From contig CP085928.1 of assembly GCA_020735665.1 (NCBI GenBank), forward strand, positions 1,846,501-1,910,500: 64,000 nucleotides of DNA, given 5' to 3'. This document shows, piece by piece, positions 37,463 to 46,844 of this stretch. The notes beneath the pieces are model-generated. The model was not told the origin of the DNA. It ran no database searches and saw only the letters and a list, made by a program, of their open reading frames with translations. Both the position numbers and the translations under genes were made by a program. Positions within the stretch are counted from its first letter, which is position 1. The number at the start of each line of letters is the position of its first letter. Source of the stretch: Lachnospiraceae bacterium GAM79 (GTDB lineage: Bacteria > Bacillota > Clostridia > Lachnospirales > Lachnospiraceae).

Positions 37463-37508
37463 CTTATCCGTTAGCTTCATCTAACAATTTTCCACATGTG
37501 GAAAATTT
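37463..37508. repeat. 45-bp direct repeat with an 18-bp palindrome, copy 2
   Basis: Same block as at 36510-36555; palindrome at 37488-37505, followed by a further CCACATGT half. Bounds the tandem repeat region on its right side. Confidence 0.8.
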
Positions 37509-37585
37509 AACCACATGTTATTTCATTTCTCTTAATTGCCGATATTGTATTTATATTTCTTAACCAAATCCTAACCATTCTAGAA

Positions 37586-37675
37586 TTGACAATCCAAAGC
37601 TCTGTGAACTATAATAAACTAAGTCCTTTAATTACACCTTCTGGTTTACGTTTTATCTAACCAGAAGGGATTTTT
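37586..37675 (+). promoter_or_regulatory. Promoter followed by an early terminator upstream of the Rpn gene
   Basis: TTGACA (37586-37591), 18-nt spacer, TATAAT (37610-37615). The predicted transcript meets a terminator after ~15-50 nt: CCTTCTGGTT (37637-37646) pairs with AACCAGAAGG (37659-37668), then GATTTTTAATTT. Either a ~55-nt RNA is made or the Rpn gene at 37826 is attenuated. Confidence 0.65.
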
Positions 37676-37825
37676 AATTTATTCCTTTATAGTCGTTATA
37701 ATCATCCACTTACCAAAAGTTACATCAAACAGTACCATTTATTACATTTATGAACTTTTCTCTTTTATTTCTGATATGGTAGTTATGTCGGCAAATCAGG
37801 TACCGGAAATTAAGAGGAATAATCA

Positions 37826-38884
37826 ATGTATGATCACAACGAAGATAGCAATAATATTACACCTACCACGGCACACAAATCCGCGTCAGTAGATATTCGT
37901 CAAATTTTCCCGGCTCGGAAAAAAGATGACTTTTTAAAAGATTTACAAAAAGATGTCAATACCTTTAGCAAATATCTGGATTTGAACAATGAATGGCGAA
38001 ATAGATTTGAAGAATTTATGGAAGGAAATAAATCTCTTCCTTTAACCTATGATCCATTCTTTAAAGCACTGTTTAACCCTGATGTCTATCCCGGACGACT
38101 ATCTCATTTGCTTAGCAGCATCATAGGAATTAATGTTATAGTTCAAAGCGTTCTATCGCAGGAAAACCGTTTACTGCCAACTTCACCATTATTAATTATG
38201 GATATCATTGTACAGTTAGAGGATGGTTCTATTGCAAATGTAGAGATTCAAAAAATACATTATGCATTTTCAGGTGAGCGCATGTCTTGTTATTCGTCCG
38301 ATCTTCTTCTCCGTCAATATACACGCGTCAAGGGAGAAAAAGGAGACCAATTCACCTATCACGATATCAAGACTGTATATACAATCGTCATGTTCGAAGA
38401 CAGTCCACCTGAATGCAAATCTTCTGATATTTTTATACATCATGGAAAAACAATTTTTAACACAGGCATTGATCTTCATCTTTTGCAGGAATACTATGTT
38501 GTCGCCCTTGACGTATTTAAAAATAACAAGTATGCTAAAGAAAAGAATGAACTTAATGCATGGTTAGCTCTGCTAACAGCTGATTCTATAAATGACCTTG
38601 CTACACTAATATCCGACTATCCCTGGATGGAAAAGATCTGTCGGGATATGTCCGAATATTTATATCGTCCAAAGGAGGTTATCGGTATGTATTCACAAGC
38701 CTTAGCAAAAGCAGATGAAAATACTGTTAATTTTATGATTGAACAGATGAAAAAAGCGTTGGAAGAAAAAGATGCTGCTTTGTCTGAAAAGGACGCTGCT
38801 TTGTCCGAGAAGGACGCTGCTTTGTCCGAGAAGGATGCTGAAATTGCTGCATTACAGGAAAAAATTGCAATGTTAGAACACTAA
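37826..38884 (+). CDS. Rpn-type PD-(D/E)XK nuclease family protein
   Basis: 352 aa. LTYDPFFKALFNPDVYPGRL and LLIMDIIVQLEDGSIANVEIQKI (Asp ... E-x-Q) match the Rpn / PDDEXK_2 family, which includes recombination-promoting nucleases that move by recombination and have variable C-termini. The last ~40 residues are a coiled coil built from EKDAALS heptads repeated at DNA level in 21-bp units. AGAGGA precedes the ATG. Expressed from the promoter at 37586. Confidence 0.88.
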   Translation: MYDHNEDSNNITPTTAHKSASVDIRQIFPARKKDDFLKDLQKDVNTFSKYLDLNNEWRNRFEEFMEGNKSLPLTYDPFFKALFNPDVYPGRLSHLLSSIIGINVIVQSVLSQENRLLPTSPLLIMDIIVQLEDGSIANVEIQKIHYAFSGERMSCYSSDLLLRQYTRVKGEKGDQFTYHDIKTVYTIVMFEDSPPECKSSDIFIHHGKTIFNTGIDLHLLQEYYVVALDVFKNNKYAKEKNELNAWLALLTADSINDLATLISDYPWMEKICRDMSEYLYRPKEVIGMYSQALAKADENTVNFMIEQMKKALEEKDAALSEKDAALSEKDAALSEKDAEIAALQEKIAMLEH

Positions 38885-38919
38885 TGTGCAGTTCATTAAC
38901 ATAATTATTTTTACATAAT

Positions 38920-38984
38920 AATCCCCAGCTATAATGCTTATTCATTTTATCTTTTAAATAAACATTATAGCTGGGGATTTTATC
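38920..38984. terminator. Terminator after the Rpn gene, between convergent genes
   Basis: AATCCCCAGCTATAATG / CATTATAGCTGGGGATT with a long AT loop and T-rich ends; serves the Rpn gene and the gene at 39017. Confidence 0.85.
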
Positions 38985-39016
38985 TGTTCATGATGTAATC
39001 TCCATTTCGCAATTGC

Positions 39017-40375
39017 TTATTTCCTTGTTTCTGCTACATATCCTATAAGCTCTTTGCTATACCGATATAAATCATCATTTAGCATAAGACCTCTGCATGT
39101 ATCCGCAACCCCCGGCGATTTTACTTCTACTCTGAAGAAAGGATAATACCGCTCAAATGATTCTTGATTATTTTCAATATCTGTATATATATGATCCCAA
39201 TCAATATCACGTAGTAAAATATACCTGTTGTTCTCTGATATCCATTCACATCTGCTTTTAGCATCCTTTTTCATTAGTCTGTCAATCTGTTCACGTTCTA
39301 CCTCATATTCCAATATGAAATCATGCGTTTTCCTGTCACTTCCTAACACCTGCATTAATATAGGATGTATTTTATCGCCAGGCTGATAAAATCTAAAATG
39401 TGCATTTTCCATTATTCCAAACCGTTTTATAATATTTTTTACGCACTCAACATCCATTACCCCTATACCATATGTTATTCTATCCTCATCCAGTTTCTGT
39501 ATAAATCTGTCAGTTTCCTCACATTTTTTTATAATATAAGATATCATTTGTTTTTCTTTCTCCTCGCTGTCAAATACAACATAGCGGGTAAGATCGTCCA
39601 TCCGAAAACCATATCTGTAATACTTCTCTACAATATCTTCGAATTTATAACTGTCTATTTCTATACCACTGAATTGAGGTTTCCAATATGCATCAATAAT
39701 TTCATCAGAAAATGTCTGATACATACACTTACCAAACTGTTTTGTCCTGCCACCAATATAATATCTTTCTATTATATCCAATTTTTCTTCTACAGATGTT
39801 GGAAGATCCATCACCCGATTAAAAAAGCGTTCCATATAACAGCTGTCTGGCATATCTATCGGATTATCCAGATACTGATTAGCGATCAAAACTGCCTTCC
39901 TAAATTCATCCCTGGAGATATCTCCATATGTAAACGCTTTTCTTTTCAATCTTGCTTCTATCAAAGCGGCAACCGCTAGCAAAAGAATATGATAAGGCAT
40001 GCCCTGAGTCTTATATTCCCATATCAAATGACATGGATATCTTTCTACTCCATCAAATGAATGCGTAGGCACCATACAGATCGCATCAATCATTTTCTTT
40101 TCCGGTTCATCATTCTTAAAAAAATTGCGTCCGAGATTAAATTCTTCCCCAATTTTCATGAATGTATAGTCCCCTGACATCACACAGTATTTATTTCCAT
40201 TTTCATTATGTTCTACTGTTCGTTCCAGACATACTGTGTCTACATCATGAATTTTTTTCTTTACTCTTTCTGCAAATGGTAATTTTTGAATAAGCTTTGC
40301 TGCTTCGTCATATACAGCCTTCCATTCGTCACGTGTTACAGATTTAGAAATCGATAAGCAAATAAATATACCCAT
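39017..40375 (-). CDS. Conserved-looking protein of unknown function, 452 aa
   Basis: Start ATG 40375 because AGGAGG lies six nt before it; upstream in-frame codons have no such site. Soluble, no signal peptide. N-terminal MGIFICLSISKSVTRDEWKAVYDEAAKLI and the segment TFMKIGEEFNLGRNFF look conserved-protein-like, but I cannot name a family or see a catalytic motif. It follows an XRE regulator by 56 nt in the same direction, inside the AT-rich accessory region, so a defence or stress function is possible; this is inference from location only. Confidence 0.75.
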   Translation of the reverse strand: MGIFICLSISKSVTRDEWKAVYDEAAKLIQKLPFAERVKKKIHDVDTVCLERTVEHNENGNKYCVMSGDYTFMKIGEEFNLGRNFFKNDEPEKKMIDAICMVPTHSFDGVERYPCHLIWEYKTQGMPYHILLLAVAALIEARLKRKAFTYGDISRDEFRKAVLIANQYLDNPIDMPDSCYMERFFNRVMDLPTSVEEKLDIIERYYIGGRTKQFGKCMYQTFSDEIIDAYWKPQFSGIEIDSYKFEDIVEKYYRYGFRMDDLTRYVVFDSEEKEKQMISYIIKKCEETDRFIQKLDEDRITYGIGVMDVECVKNIIKRFGIMENAHFRFYQPGDKIHPILMQVLGSDRKTHDFILEYEVEREQIDRLMKKDAKSRCEWISENNRYILLRDIDWDHIYTDIENNQESFERYYPFFRVEVKSPGVADTCRGLMLNDDLYRYSKELIGYVAETRK

Positions 40376-40431
40376 TTTATGCCTCCTGTTGTTTTTTCTA
40401 AATTGTAACGGACTTTTGCTGTATTTGTCAT

Positions 40432-40779
40432 TCAACCATTGGTTGAAACAGCCTTCTTCGTTATTAATTCTCGATAATACTCAATCAAATACTTTGAAGT
40501 AGAATCAACTATCTTTTTCTGTTCTATTCTACAAATCTCAATTTCCCTAAAGATGAAAAAATCTTCCACTTTCGCTCCCAGAATCTGTCCCAACAAAAAC
40601 AGATTCTCAATATCCGGTAAACAATGCGAATGCCGCCATTTATTGATTGACTGAACTGATACTCCTATCATTTCTCCTAAATGTTTATCACTGATGTTGC
40701 CCTTATCAATCAGACGTCCTATTTGCTTTCCTGTAGCATCCATGTCTATTCCTGTAATAAATGACATACTCCAATCCAT
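40432..40779 (-). CDS. XRE-family helix-turn-helix regulator
   Basis: 115 aa. The Cro/C1-type HTH covers ~15-75: ATGKQIGRLIDKGNISDKHLGEMIGVSVQSINKWRHSHCLPDIENLFLLGQILG. A short helical C-terminus follows. Start ATG 40779 or ATG 40743, both with plausible ribosome sites (AGGG; AGGA). It probably controls itself and the 452-aa gene. Confidence 0.85.
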   Translation of the reverse strand: MDWSMSFITGIDMDATGKQIGRLIDKGNISDKHLGEMIGVSVQSINKWRHSHCLPDIENLFLLGQILGAKVEDFFIFREIEICRIEQKKIVDSTSKYLIEYYRELITKKAVSTNG

Positions 40780-40818
40780 ATCGTTCTTCCCTCTTTTTCT
40801 TTACATTTGTATTCTCTC

Positions 40819-41130
40819 TCATAATAACATATACACAATCGTACTGCCTATGATGCTGACAAATGTATTCTTTTTCCACACATGAAGAACGACACAAACT
40901 GCGGCTGCGATCAACTTCTTATAGCCGCCGCTTAAGAATTCGGTCGGTACTTCCCTCAGGCAGTACACGATCAGCACCGCCATGATGGTTGCCGGAAGGA
41001 TTCGTCCGAGATACCGGATTTTCTCAGGGATTTGTTTTCTTTTTCCAAGAATGGTAAATGGGAGTGCCCGCATAAATAAAGTAGCTGCCGCCGACACAAG
41101 AATACAGATCAATACATATCGATCATTCAT
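40819..41130 (-). CDS. azlD: Branched-chain amino acid exporter small subunit AzlD
   Basis: 103 aa from ATG 41130 (RBS AAAGGTGG); an ATG seven codons earlier lies inside the azlC end. Four hydrophobic segments; the ATLFMRALPFTIL segment near the N-terminus is typical. Pairs with AzlC to export branched-chain amino acids or analogs. The start overlaps azlC by eight nt. Confidence 0.9.
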   Translation of the reverse strand: MNDRYVLICILVSAAATLFMRALPFTILGKRKQIPEKIRYLGRILPATIMAVLIVYCLREVPTEFLSGGYKKLIAAAVCVVLHVWKKNTFVSIIGSTIVYMLL

Positions 41131-41863
41131 GAGCTTCCACCTTTCTTTCACAGATCAGCAACAGACCTGATACCAGAATCAAAGTTGGAAGAAGGAAATA
41201 ATCTTTTCCTATTAACAAAAGCAACAGCACACCTCCGATAAACCCGGCAAGTGCCGGCAAATGCACTTTCACACTTCTCCATTGATCGATCGCGATCGTA
41301 ATAAATAACGCTGTCATACAGAAATCGATTCCCTCTAATTTCACCGGAAGGATCTGACCGAGTATGCCGCCAAGCACAGCGCCCACCATCCAGGATATAC
41401 GACTGAATAATGCCACATAAAACATAATATCAAATCTACGTTTCCGGTCATTTGCCTTCTCTGCGTTACGATCTCTTATCACCTCAGAAGACAGCATGGA
41501 ACAATTGACGGCATATGTCTCATCCGTCATTGTGTGTACCATATATGGATAACGCTTACCCATTTTCTTGAAATCTTCAACAAATGTCAGTCCATAAAAG
41601 AACTGTCGGCTATTCATAAACAACGCAGTAAGTGCGATCGTGAGAATCGATGCCCCACTGCTTAAGAATGTTACCAGCACAAACTGAAATGCACCGGTAT
41701 ATACCGTCAGGCTGGTAAACAGCGACCAGAGCCAGGACAGTCCTGCTTCCTGCATCGTGAGTCCGTATGCCATACTGACAAAGAGATAACTTCCGGTGAT
41801 CGGCAGAGCCTTCACAAATGCCTGTTTTAATACTTCTTTTCTGTCTACAGTCTCCCCAGCCAT
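41123..41863 (-). CDS. azlC: Branched-chain amino acid exporter large subunit AzlC
   Basis: 246 aa. Five to seven membrane helices; ALPITGSYLFVSMAYGL, TVYTGAFQFVLVTFL and LFMNSRQFFYGLTFVEDFK are AzlC hallmarks. Forms the exporter with AzlD. Lies 27 nt after the SGNH esterase gene, so the three share an operon. Confidence 0.92.
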   Translation of the reverse strand: MAGETVDRKEVLKQAFVKALPITGSYLFVSMAYGLTMQEAGLSWLWSLFTSLTVYTGAFQFVLVTFLSSGASILTIALTALFMNSRQFFYGLTFVEDFKKMGKRYPYMVHTMTDETYAVNCSMLSSEVIRDRNAEKANDRKRRFDIMFYVALFSRISWMVGAVLGGILGQILPVKLEGIDFCMTALFITIAIDQWRSVKVHLPALAGFIGGVLLLLLIGKDYFLLPTLILVSGLLLICERKVEAHE

Positions 41864-41890
41864 AATTTCTCTCTGTACTCCTTACTCACA

Positions 41891-42511
41891 TTACAAAATC
41901 TCTGAAATCTTTTCCAATACCGCTTCTGCCAGCGCCTTGTGTCCTTCTTCATCCATATGCTCCTGATCCCGTTCCGATGGTACGGCATAATCAGAAGCCG
42001 CCAGATAATAAAGTCCTTCTTCCTCTGCGATCTGCCGGTAAATCTCCGGCAGCTCTTTGGACACCTGTACAGAATTTTTTCCAAATTCCGGATCAAATCC
42101 ATCCCAGACCTTCTCGCCCAGTGCGATCGGTGACATCAGAAGGATCTTTGCTGCTGGCGCACCATCCCGGATCTGTCGCACCAGCTTACGAATACCCAGT
42201 CCGATGCTACCTGCCGTTGCACCATAAAATGTCTTACAGTCATTTGTTCCAAGCATTAAAATGATCAGATCTTCCGGCTTATGGGTTTCTAATATGATCG
42301 GAAGGAGTTCACTGCCACGTCTGCCCGGACGAAGCGGATCGTCAAATACTGTAGTTCTGCCACACAGCCCTTCCTCCTGTACAATATATCCCTTTTCCAT
42401 CAGTCCGGTTCCTACGATTCCGGTCCATCTGGTATCCCAGTCATAGCGTTCTGCCGTTCCCGGCACATAACCATATGTGTTTGAATCACCAAAGCATAAT
42501 ACCTGTCGCAT
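41891..42511 (-). CDS. SGNH/GDSL esterase
   Basis: 206 aa. All four blocks are visible: GDSN with the catalytic Ser near the N-terminus, G in GLCGRTTV, GTND, and the D-x-x-H block (Asp/His in DQEHMDEEGH). No signal peptide. Members hydrolyse esters such as lysophospholipids or acetylated sugars. GGAGG precedes ATG 42511. Confidence 0.88.
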   Translation of the reverse strand: MRQVLCFGDSNTYGYVPGTAERYDWDTRWTGIVGTGLMEKGYIVQEEGLCGRTTVFDDPLRPGRRGSELLPIILETHKPEDLIILMLGTNDCKTFYGATAGSIGLGIRKLVRQIRDGAPAAKILLMSPIALGEKVWDGFDPEFGKNSVQVSKELPEIYRQIAEEEGLYYLAASDYAVPSERDQEHMDEEGHKALAEAVLEKISEIL

Positions 42512-42562
42512 GGCATTTCCTCCTTCTTATATTTTACTAATGCCGTAACGTAATATCATCAT

Positions 42563-42703
42563 GTTTGAACACTTTCGGCATTACCAATCAGAGGACGCTT
42601 CCGCTCGTTTCGTCCTGCAACGGTACTAAGCTGCCGCTTACAGCGCCACCTAAGGACCGGCGGACTCAAATGCCTCTGTCTTGGTAATCCGAAGTGTTCA
42701 AAC
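42563..42703. repeat. Family 1 intergenic hairpin, copy D
   Basis: Arms GTTTGAACACTT / AAGTGTTCAAAC, then ATTACCAA/TTGGTAAT and AGAGG/CCTCT. Module CGGTACTAAG (42621-42630), CCGCT-TAC-AGCG hairpin, CTAAGGACCG (42650-42659). It shares the module with the other copies but not the GCAAG/CTTGC arms. Confidence 0.88.
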
Positions 42704-42883
42704 TTAATACAATTTTTGTTTCTGCGCATCATTATCTTACTATTCCTATTCGGAATGTATGAATTATATAACAAATTCCAACTAAAATACAATACATAAA
42801 TATTAGAATTCGTTATAACTTTCTCTTATAGCAAACCTAGTCATGCTATAATCAATACGCTATCCACCATTTACCGCCTGCCT

Positions 42884-43157
42884 AAAAATAGCAAAAAACT
42901 CTACTGCTTCCTAGGGCTGGGTATTATGCTTATTATAAAATAATATTGCGAGATTTCGTTGTTGCCGGATCAGAGTAAGCTACACTAACCTCAAACTACG
43001 CTAACGCTCGTCTTCACTAAGTGCTCCGCTCAACCGAACGCGAGTTAGCACAGGAGTATTTACGAATCAGGCATATGCAGTAAACAGAAATCGCAGCACG
43101 TTATTTATAATAAGCGCAACCACCAGAGACAGGTAACAGTAGAGTTTTTACTATTTA
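42884..43157. repeat. Family 2 intergenic hairpin, copy G
   Basis: Arms AAAAACTCTACTG / CAGTAGAGTTTTT, then GCTTATTATAAAATAA / TTATTTATAATAAGC and GCGA-ATTTC / GAAATCGC. Plus-strand core GTGCTCC...GCGAGTTAGCAC. It ends right at the ABC transporter stop codon and probably ends that operon. Confidence 0.88.
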
Positions 43158-45083
43158 TCACTCCAATTCAAATGCTCCGGTATAAAGCTGGTAATAGGTT
43201 CCTTTCTTTGCGATCAGATCCTCATGTGTACCACGTTCAATGACTGCGCCATGATCCAGTACCATGATAACATCCGAATTCTTAACTGTAGACAAACGAT
43301 GTGCAATGACAAATACGGTTCTGCCTTCCATCAGCCGGTCCATTCCCTGCTGAACCATCGCCTCCGTTCTTGTATCGATCGAGGAGGTTGCTTCATCCAA
43401 TATCATAACCGGCGGATTGGATACGGCTGCTCTTGCGATCGAGATCAACTGCCGCTGTCCCTGTGACAATCCGCTTCCATCTCCGGCAAGCACCGTGTCA
43501 TAACCATTTGGCAGCATCATAATGAAATTATGCGCATTCGCAAGCTTGGCGGCTGCAATACATTCCTCATCCGTGGCATTTGGATTTCCATATTTCAGGT
43601 TCTCCATAACCGTTCCGGTAAACAGATTGACCTCCTGTAATACGATACCGAGAGATGCCCGCAGATCCTTCTTGCGGATCTTATTAATATTGATTCCGTC
43701 ATACCGGATCTTACCATCGTCTATATCATAGAAACGATTGATCAGATTGGTGATCGTCGTTTTTCCTGCTCCGGTAGCACCTACAAATGCGATCTTCTGA
43801 CCCGGTTTCGCATAGAGCGTCACATCACGCAGAATCTGTTTGTCCGGATTGTAGCTGAAATCCACATGATCCAGAACGATATCGCCCTCTAATCTCTGGT
43901 AAGTAAGACTGCCATCCTCATGTGGATGCTTCCATGCCCAGATTCCGGTTCGTTCTTTCACTTCCACCAGCTCACCATTTTCCTCTTTGACATTTGCAAG
44001 TGTTACATAACCATTATCCACTTCCGGTTCTTCATCGATCAGCTTAAAGATACGTTCCGCGCCTGCAAGCGCCGTTACGATCGCATTGAACTGATTCGAA
44101 AGCTGCGAGATCGGATTGGTAAAGTTCTTCGACAACGTGAGGAAGGATGCGATCATACCAAGGGTGGCTGTATTCGTTCCGACCAGCGTCAGATTTGTTG
44201 CACCGGAGATCGCAAGCCATGCTCCAACAACCGCTACAACTACATACTGCACATAACCAAGTGCATTCATCATCGGCATCATTCCGCTTGCATAACCATT
44301 TGCACTGGCTGCTGCCTGCTGCCATTCCTGATTCTTTTTCTGGAAATCTTCTCTGGCTTTCTCTTCGTGGCAGAATACCTTAACAACCTTCTGGCCATTG
44401 ACCATTTCCTCGATATAACCATCTAATGCACCAAGTGTCTGCTGCTGTTTTATAAAATAAAATCCACTCTTGCCACCGATGACCTTCACCAGCTTCATGA
44501 TAAAGAACAGCATCACGACAACGATCAGTGTCAGATAAATGCTCTGATATAACATACAGCAGAATACCGCAACAACCGTACATATCGATGAGATCATCTG
44601 TGAAAGGGACTGTGCGATCATCTGGCGGAGCGTATCAGTATCGTTGGTATAGCAGCTCATGATATCTCCGTGTGTATGCGTATCAAAATAACGGATTGGC
44701 AGGCTCTGCATCTTCTCGAACATCTCATCTCGTATGGTTTTCAGAGTTCCCTGTGCGATCCCTACCATCAGGTAGTTATAAAACCATGTAGAAAATACAC
44801 CGATCAGGTAAATAACGCCTACCATGCAAAGTGCCTTGATCAGCCCGGTATAGACCGGATGATCCATTGCAAGGATCGGGATGATATAATCATCGATCAG
44901 TATCTCGATAAACATTGCCGACGCTACACTTGCAAGTGCACTTAAGATAATACAGATAAATACAACAACCAGCGTCTTCTTATATGCTCCGATATAGGAC
45001 AGCAGCCGTTTGGCTGTATTTTTATTGACCCTGCTGCCCTGCTCTCTGTCGGGTGCGTTCATCTGTTTCTTCTGTTTACTCAT
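43158..45083 (-). CDS. ABC exporter, fused membrane and ATPase domains (second subunit)
   Basis: 641 aa from ATG 45083 (GGGAGG eight nt upstream). N-terminal six-helix membrane domain, then the ATPase: Walker A VGATGAGKTTI, Q-loop VLQEVNLFTG, signature LSQGQRQLISIARA, Walker B VMILDEATSSIDTRTE, switch His IAHRLST. Most like multidrug/lipid exporters of the heterodimeric type. The start overlaps the upstream ABC gene (ATGAGTAA), so the two subunits are co-translated. Confidence 0.94.
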   Translation of the reverse strand: MSKQKKQMNAPDREQGSRVNKNTAKRLLSYIGAYKKTLVVVFICIILSALASVASAMFIEILIDDYIIPILAMDHPVYTGLIKALCMVGVIYLIGVFSTWFYNYLMVGIAQGTLKTIRDEMFEKMQSLPIRYFDTHTHGDIMSCYTNDTDTLRQMIAQSLSQMISSICTVVAVFCCMLYQSIYLTLIVVVMLFFIMKLVKVIGGKSGFYFIKQQQTLGALDGYIEEMVNGQKVVKVFCHEEKAREDFQKKNQEWQQAAASANGYASGMMPMMNALGYVQYVVVAVVGAWLAISGATNLTLVGTNTATLGMIASFLTLSKNFTNPISQLSNQFNAIVTALAGAERIFKLIDEEPEVDNGYVTLANVKEENGELVEVKERTGIWAWKHPHEDGSLTYQRLEGDIVLDHVDFSYNPDKQILRDVTLYAKPGQKIAFVGATGAGKTTITNLINRFYDIDDGKIRYDGININKIRKKDLRASLGIVLQEVNLFTGTVMENLKYGNPNATDEECIAAAKLANAHNFIMMLPNGYDTVLAGDGSGLSQGQRQLISIARAAVSNPPVMILDEATSSIDTRTEAMVQQGMDRLMEGRTVFVIAHRLSTVKNSDVIMVLDHGAVIERGTHEDLIAKKGTYYQLYTGAFELE

Positions 45084-46827
45084 CCTGACCGCCTCCCTTC
45101 TGCTGTGATTCATATACTTCTCTGTAGATCGGACTCTTTACGATCAATTCTTCATGCGTACCTACATCCATGATCTTACCATCATCCAATACCACGATCT
45201 TATCTGCGTGCTGAACAGAGGAAATTCTCTGCGCAATGATGATCTTGGTCGTGTCCGGCAGGTATTCGGCAAATGCTTTCTGGATCATCGCATCGGTCTT
45301 CGTATCAACCGCACTGGTCGAATCATCGAGGATCAATATCTTCGGTTTCTTAAGAAGTGCCCGCGCAATACAAAGACGCTGCTTCTGTCCACCGGAGACA
45401 TTTGTTCCACCCTGTTCAATATAGGTATCATATCCATCCGGCATCGCCTCAACGAATTCATCCGCGCAGGCAAGACGGCAGGCTTCTTTTACTTCTTCAT
45501 CCGTCGCCTGTTCATTTCCCCAGCGGAGGTTCTCTTTTATCGTCCCTGAAAACAGTTCATTCTTCTGAAGAACCATTGCAACTGCATCACGAAGCACCTG
45601 CAGGTCATATTTGCGGACATCCACGCCACCGACCATAAGTGTTCCGCCTGTCACATCATACAGACGAGGGATCAACTGGACAAAGGAAGACTTCGATGAA
45701 CCGGTTCCACCGATAATACCAACAGTCTCACCGGATCGGATCTTAAGATCTGCTCCGTCAATAACTTTCTTATCTGCCCGTTTGCTGTAAGAGAAATCCA
45801 CATGATCATACACGATCGAACCATCTGCAACAGTCTGAACCGGGTTCTCCGGATTCTGTATCGTAGTTGTCTCCTCAAGCACCTCAACGATACGTTCCGT
45901 TGAAGATCTGGATATCATGATCATGACAAATACCATTGATAACATCATAAGTGCCATCAATATCTGCATCGCATATGTGATAAGTGCAGTCAACTTACCG
46001 GTCGTAAGTCCAAGTGCTTCGTTATTTCCGCTTGCCACAATGGCTTTTGCACCGATCCATGAAATTGCGATCATACATCCATACATGAAGAACTGCATCA
46101 AAGGAGAGTTAAATGCCAGGATTCTTTCTGCCTTTACAAAATCCTTATAGATATCACCTGATGCATGTTTGAATTTGCCGATCTCGGCTTCCTGCGAATT
46201 AAAGGATTTGACAACCCGCATTCCCTTTACATTTTCCTGAACGATATTATTTAAACCGTCATATTTGTGGAATACCCGTTCGAAGATCGGGTGTACCTTG
46301 GTTGCTATAAATATCAGACCGAATCCCATAAATGGAATAACGATCAGGAATATCCATGCCAGTTTTGCATTGATCGTAAAGGAAACGATCACGGAAAAGA
46401 TCAGCATGATCGGTCCTCTGACTGCAATACGAATGATCATCTGATATGCGTTCTGAATATTCGTTACGTCTGTGGTCAGTCTTGTTACGATAGATGAAGT
46501 GGAAAACTTATCTATGTTAGAAAATGAAAATGTCTGGACATTATCATAGATATCCTGTCGCAGATTTGCGGAAAATCCTGCTGACGCTTTCGCACCGAGA
46601 ACTGCTGCAAGCACACCTGTTAAAAGCTGTAAGGCTGCAAGCACAATCAGCCATGTTCCATCCTTTACGACAATACTCATCTTTCCACCTTCGATACCAA
46701 AATCCAACAGATCAGACATACAAAGTGGAATTAAAATCTCAAATACTACTTCAATTGCTGCACAGAATATCGTAAGCAGTGTCGGCTTCTTATATTCCCG
46801 CAAACTTTTTAATAATTTTCTGATCAT
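45076..46827 (-). CDS. ABC exporter, fused membrane and ATPase domains (first subunit)
   Basis: 583 aa. Six-helix membrane domain, then ATPase with IIGGTGSSKSSFVQ (Walker A with Ser for Gly), VLQKNELFSG, VSGGQKQRLCIARALL and ILILDDSTSAVDTKTD (Asp replaces the catalytic Glu). This degenerate site next to a canonical partner is typical of heterodimeric exporters (LmrCD, TmrAB type). Controlled by the MarR gene 17 nt upstream. Confidence 0.94.
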   Translation of the reverse strand: MIRKLLKSLREYKKPTLLTIFCAAIEVVFEILIPLCMSDLLDFGIEGGKMSIVVKDGTWLIVLAALQLLTGVLAAVLGAKASAGFSANLRQDIYDNVQTFSFSNIDKFSTSSIVTRLTTDVTNIQNAYQMIIRIAVRGPIMLIFSVIVSFTINAKLAWIFLIVIPFMGFGLIFIATKVHPIFERVFHKYDGLNNIVQENVKGMRVVKSFNSQEAEIGKFKHASGDIYKDFVKAERILAFNSPLMQFFMYGCMIAISWIGAKAIVASGNNEALGLTTGKLTALITYAMQILMALMMLSMVFVMIMISRSSTERIVEVLEETTTIQNPENPVQTVADGSIVYDHVDFSYSKRADKKVIDGADLKIRSGETVGIIGGTGSSKSSFVQLIPRLYDVTGGTLMVGGVDVRKYDLQVLRDAVAMVLQKNELFSGTIKENLRWGNEQATDEEVKEACRLACADEFVEAMPDGYDTYIEQGGTNVSGGQKQRLCIARALLKKPKILILDDSTSAVDTKTDAMIQKAFAEYLPDTTKIIIAQRISSVQHADKIVVLDDGKIMDVGTHEELIVKSPIYREVYESQQKGGGQDE

Positions 46828-46844
46828 ACGTCCTCCTTCTTTCT

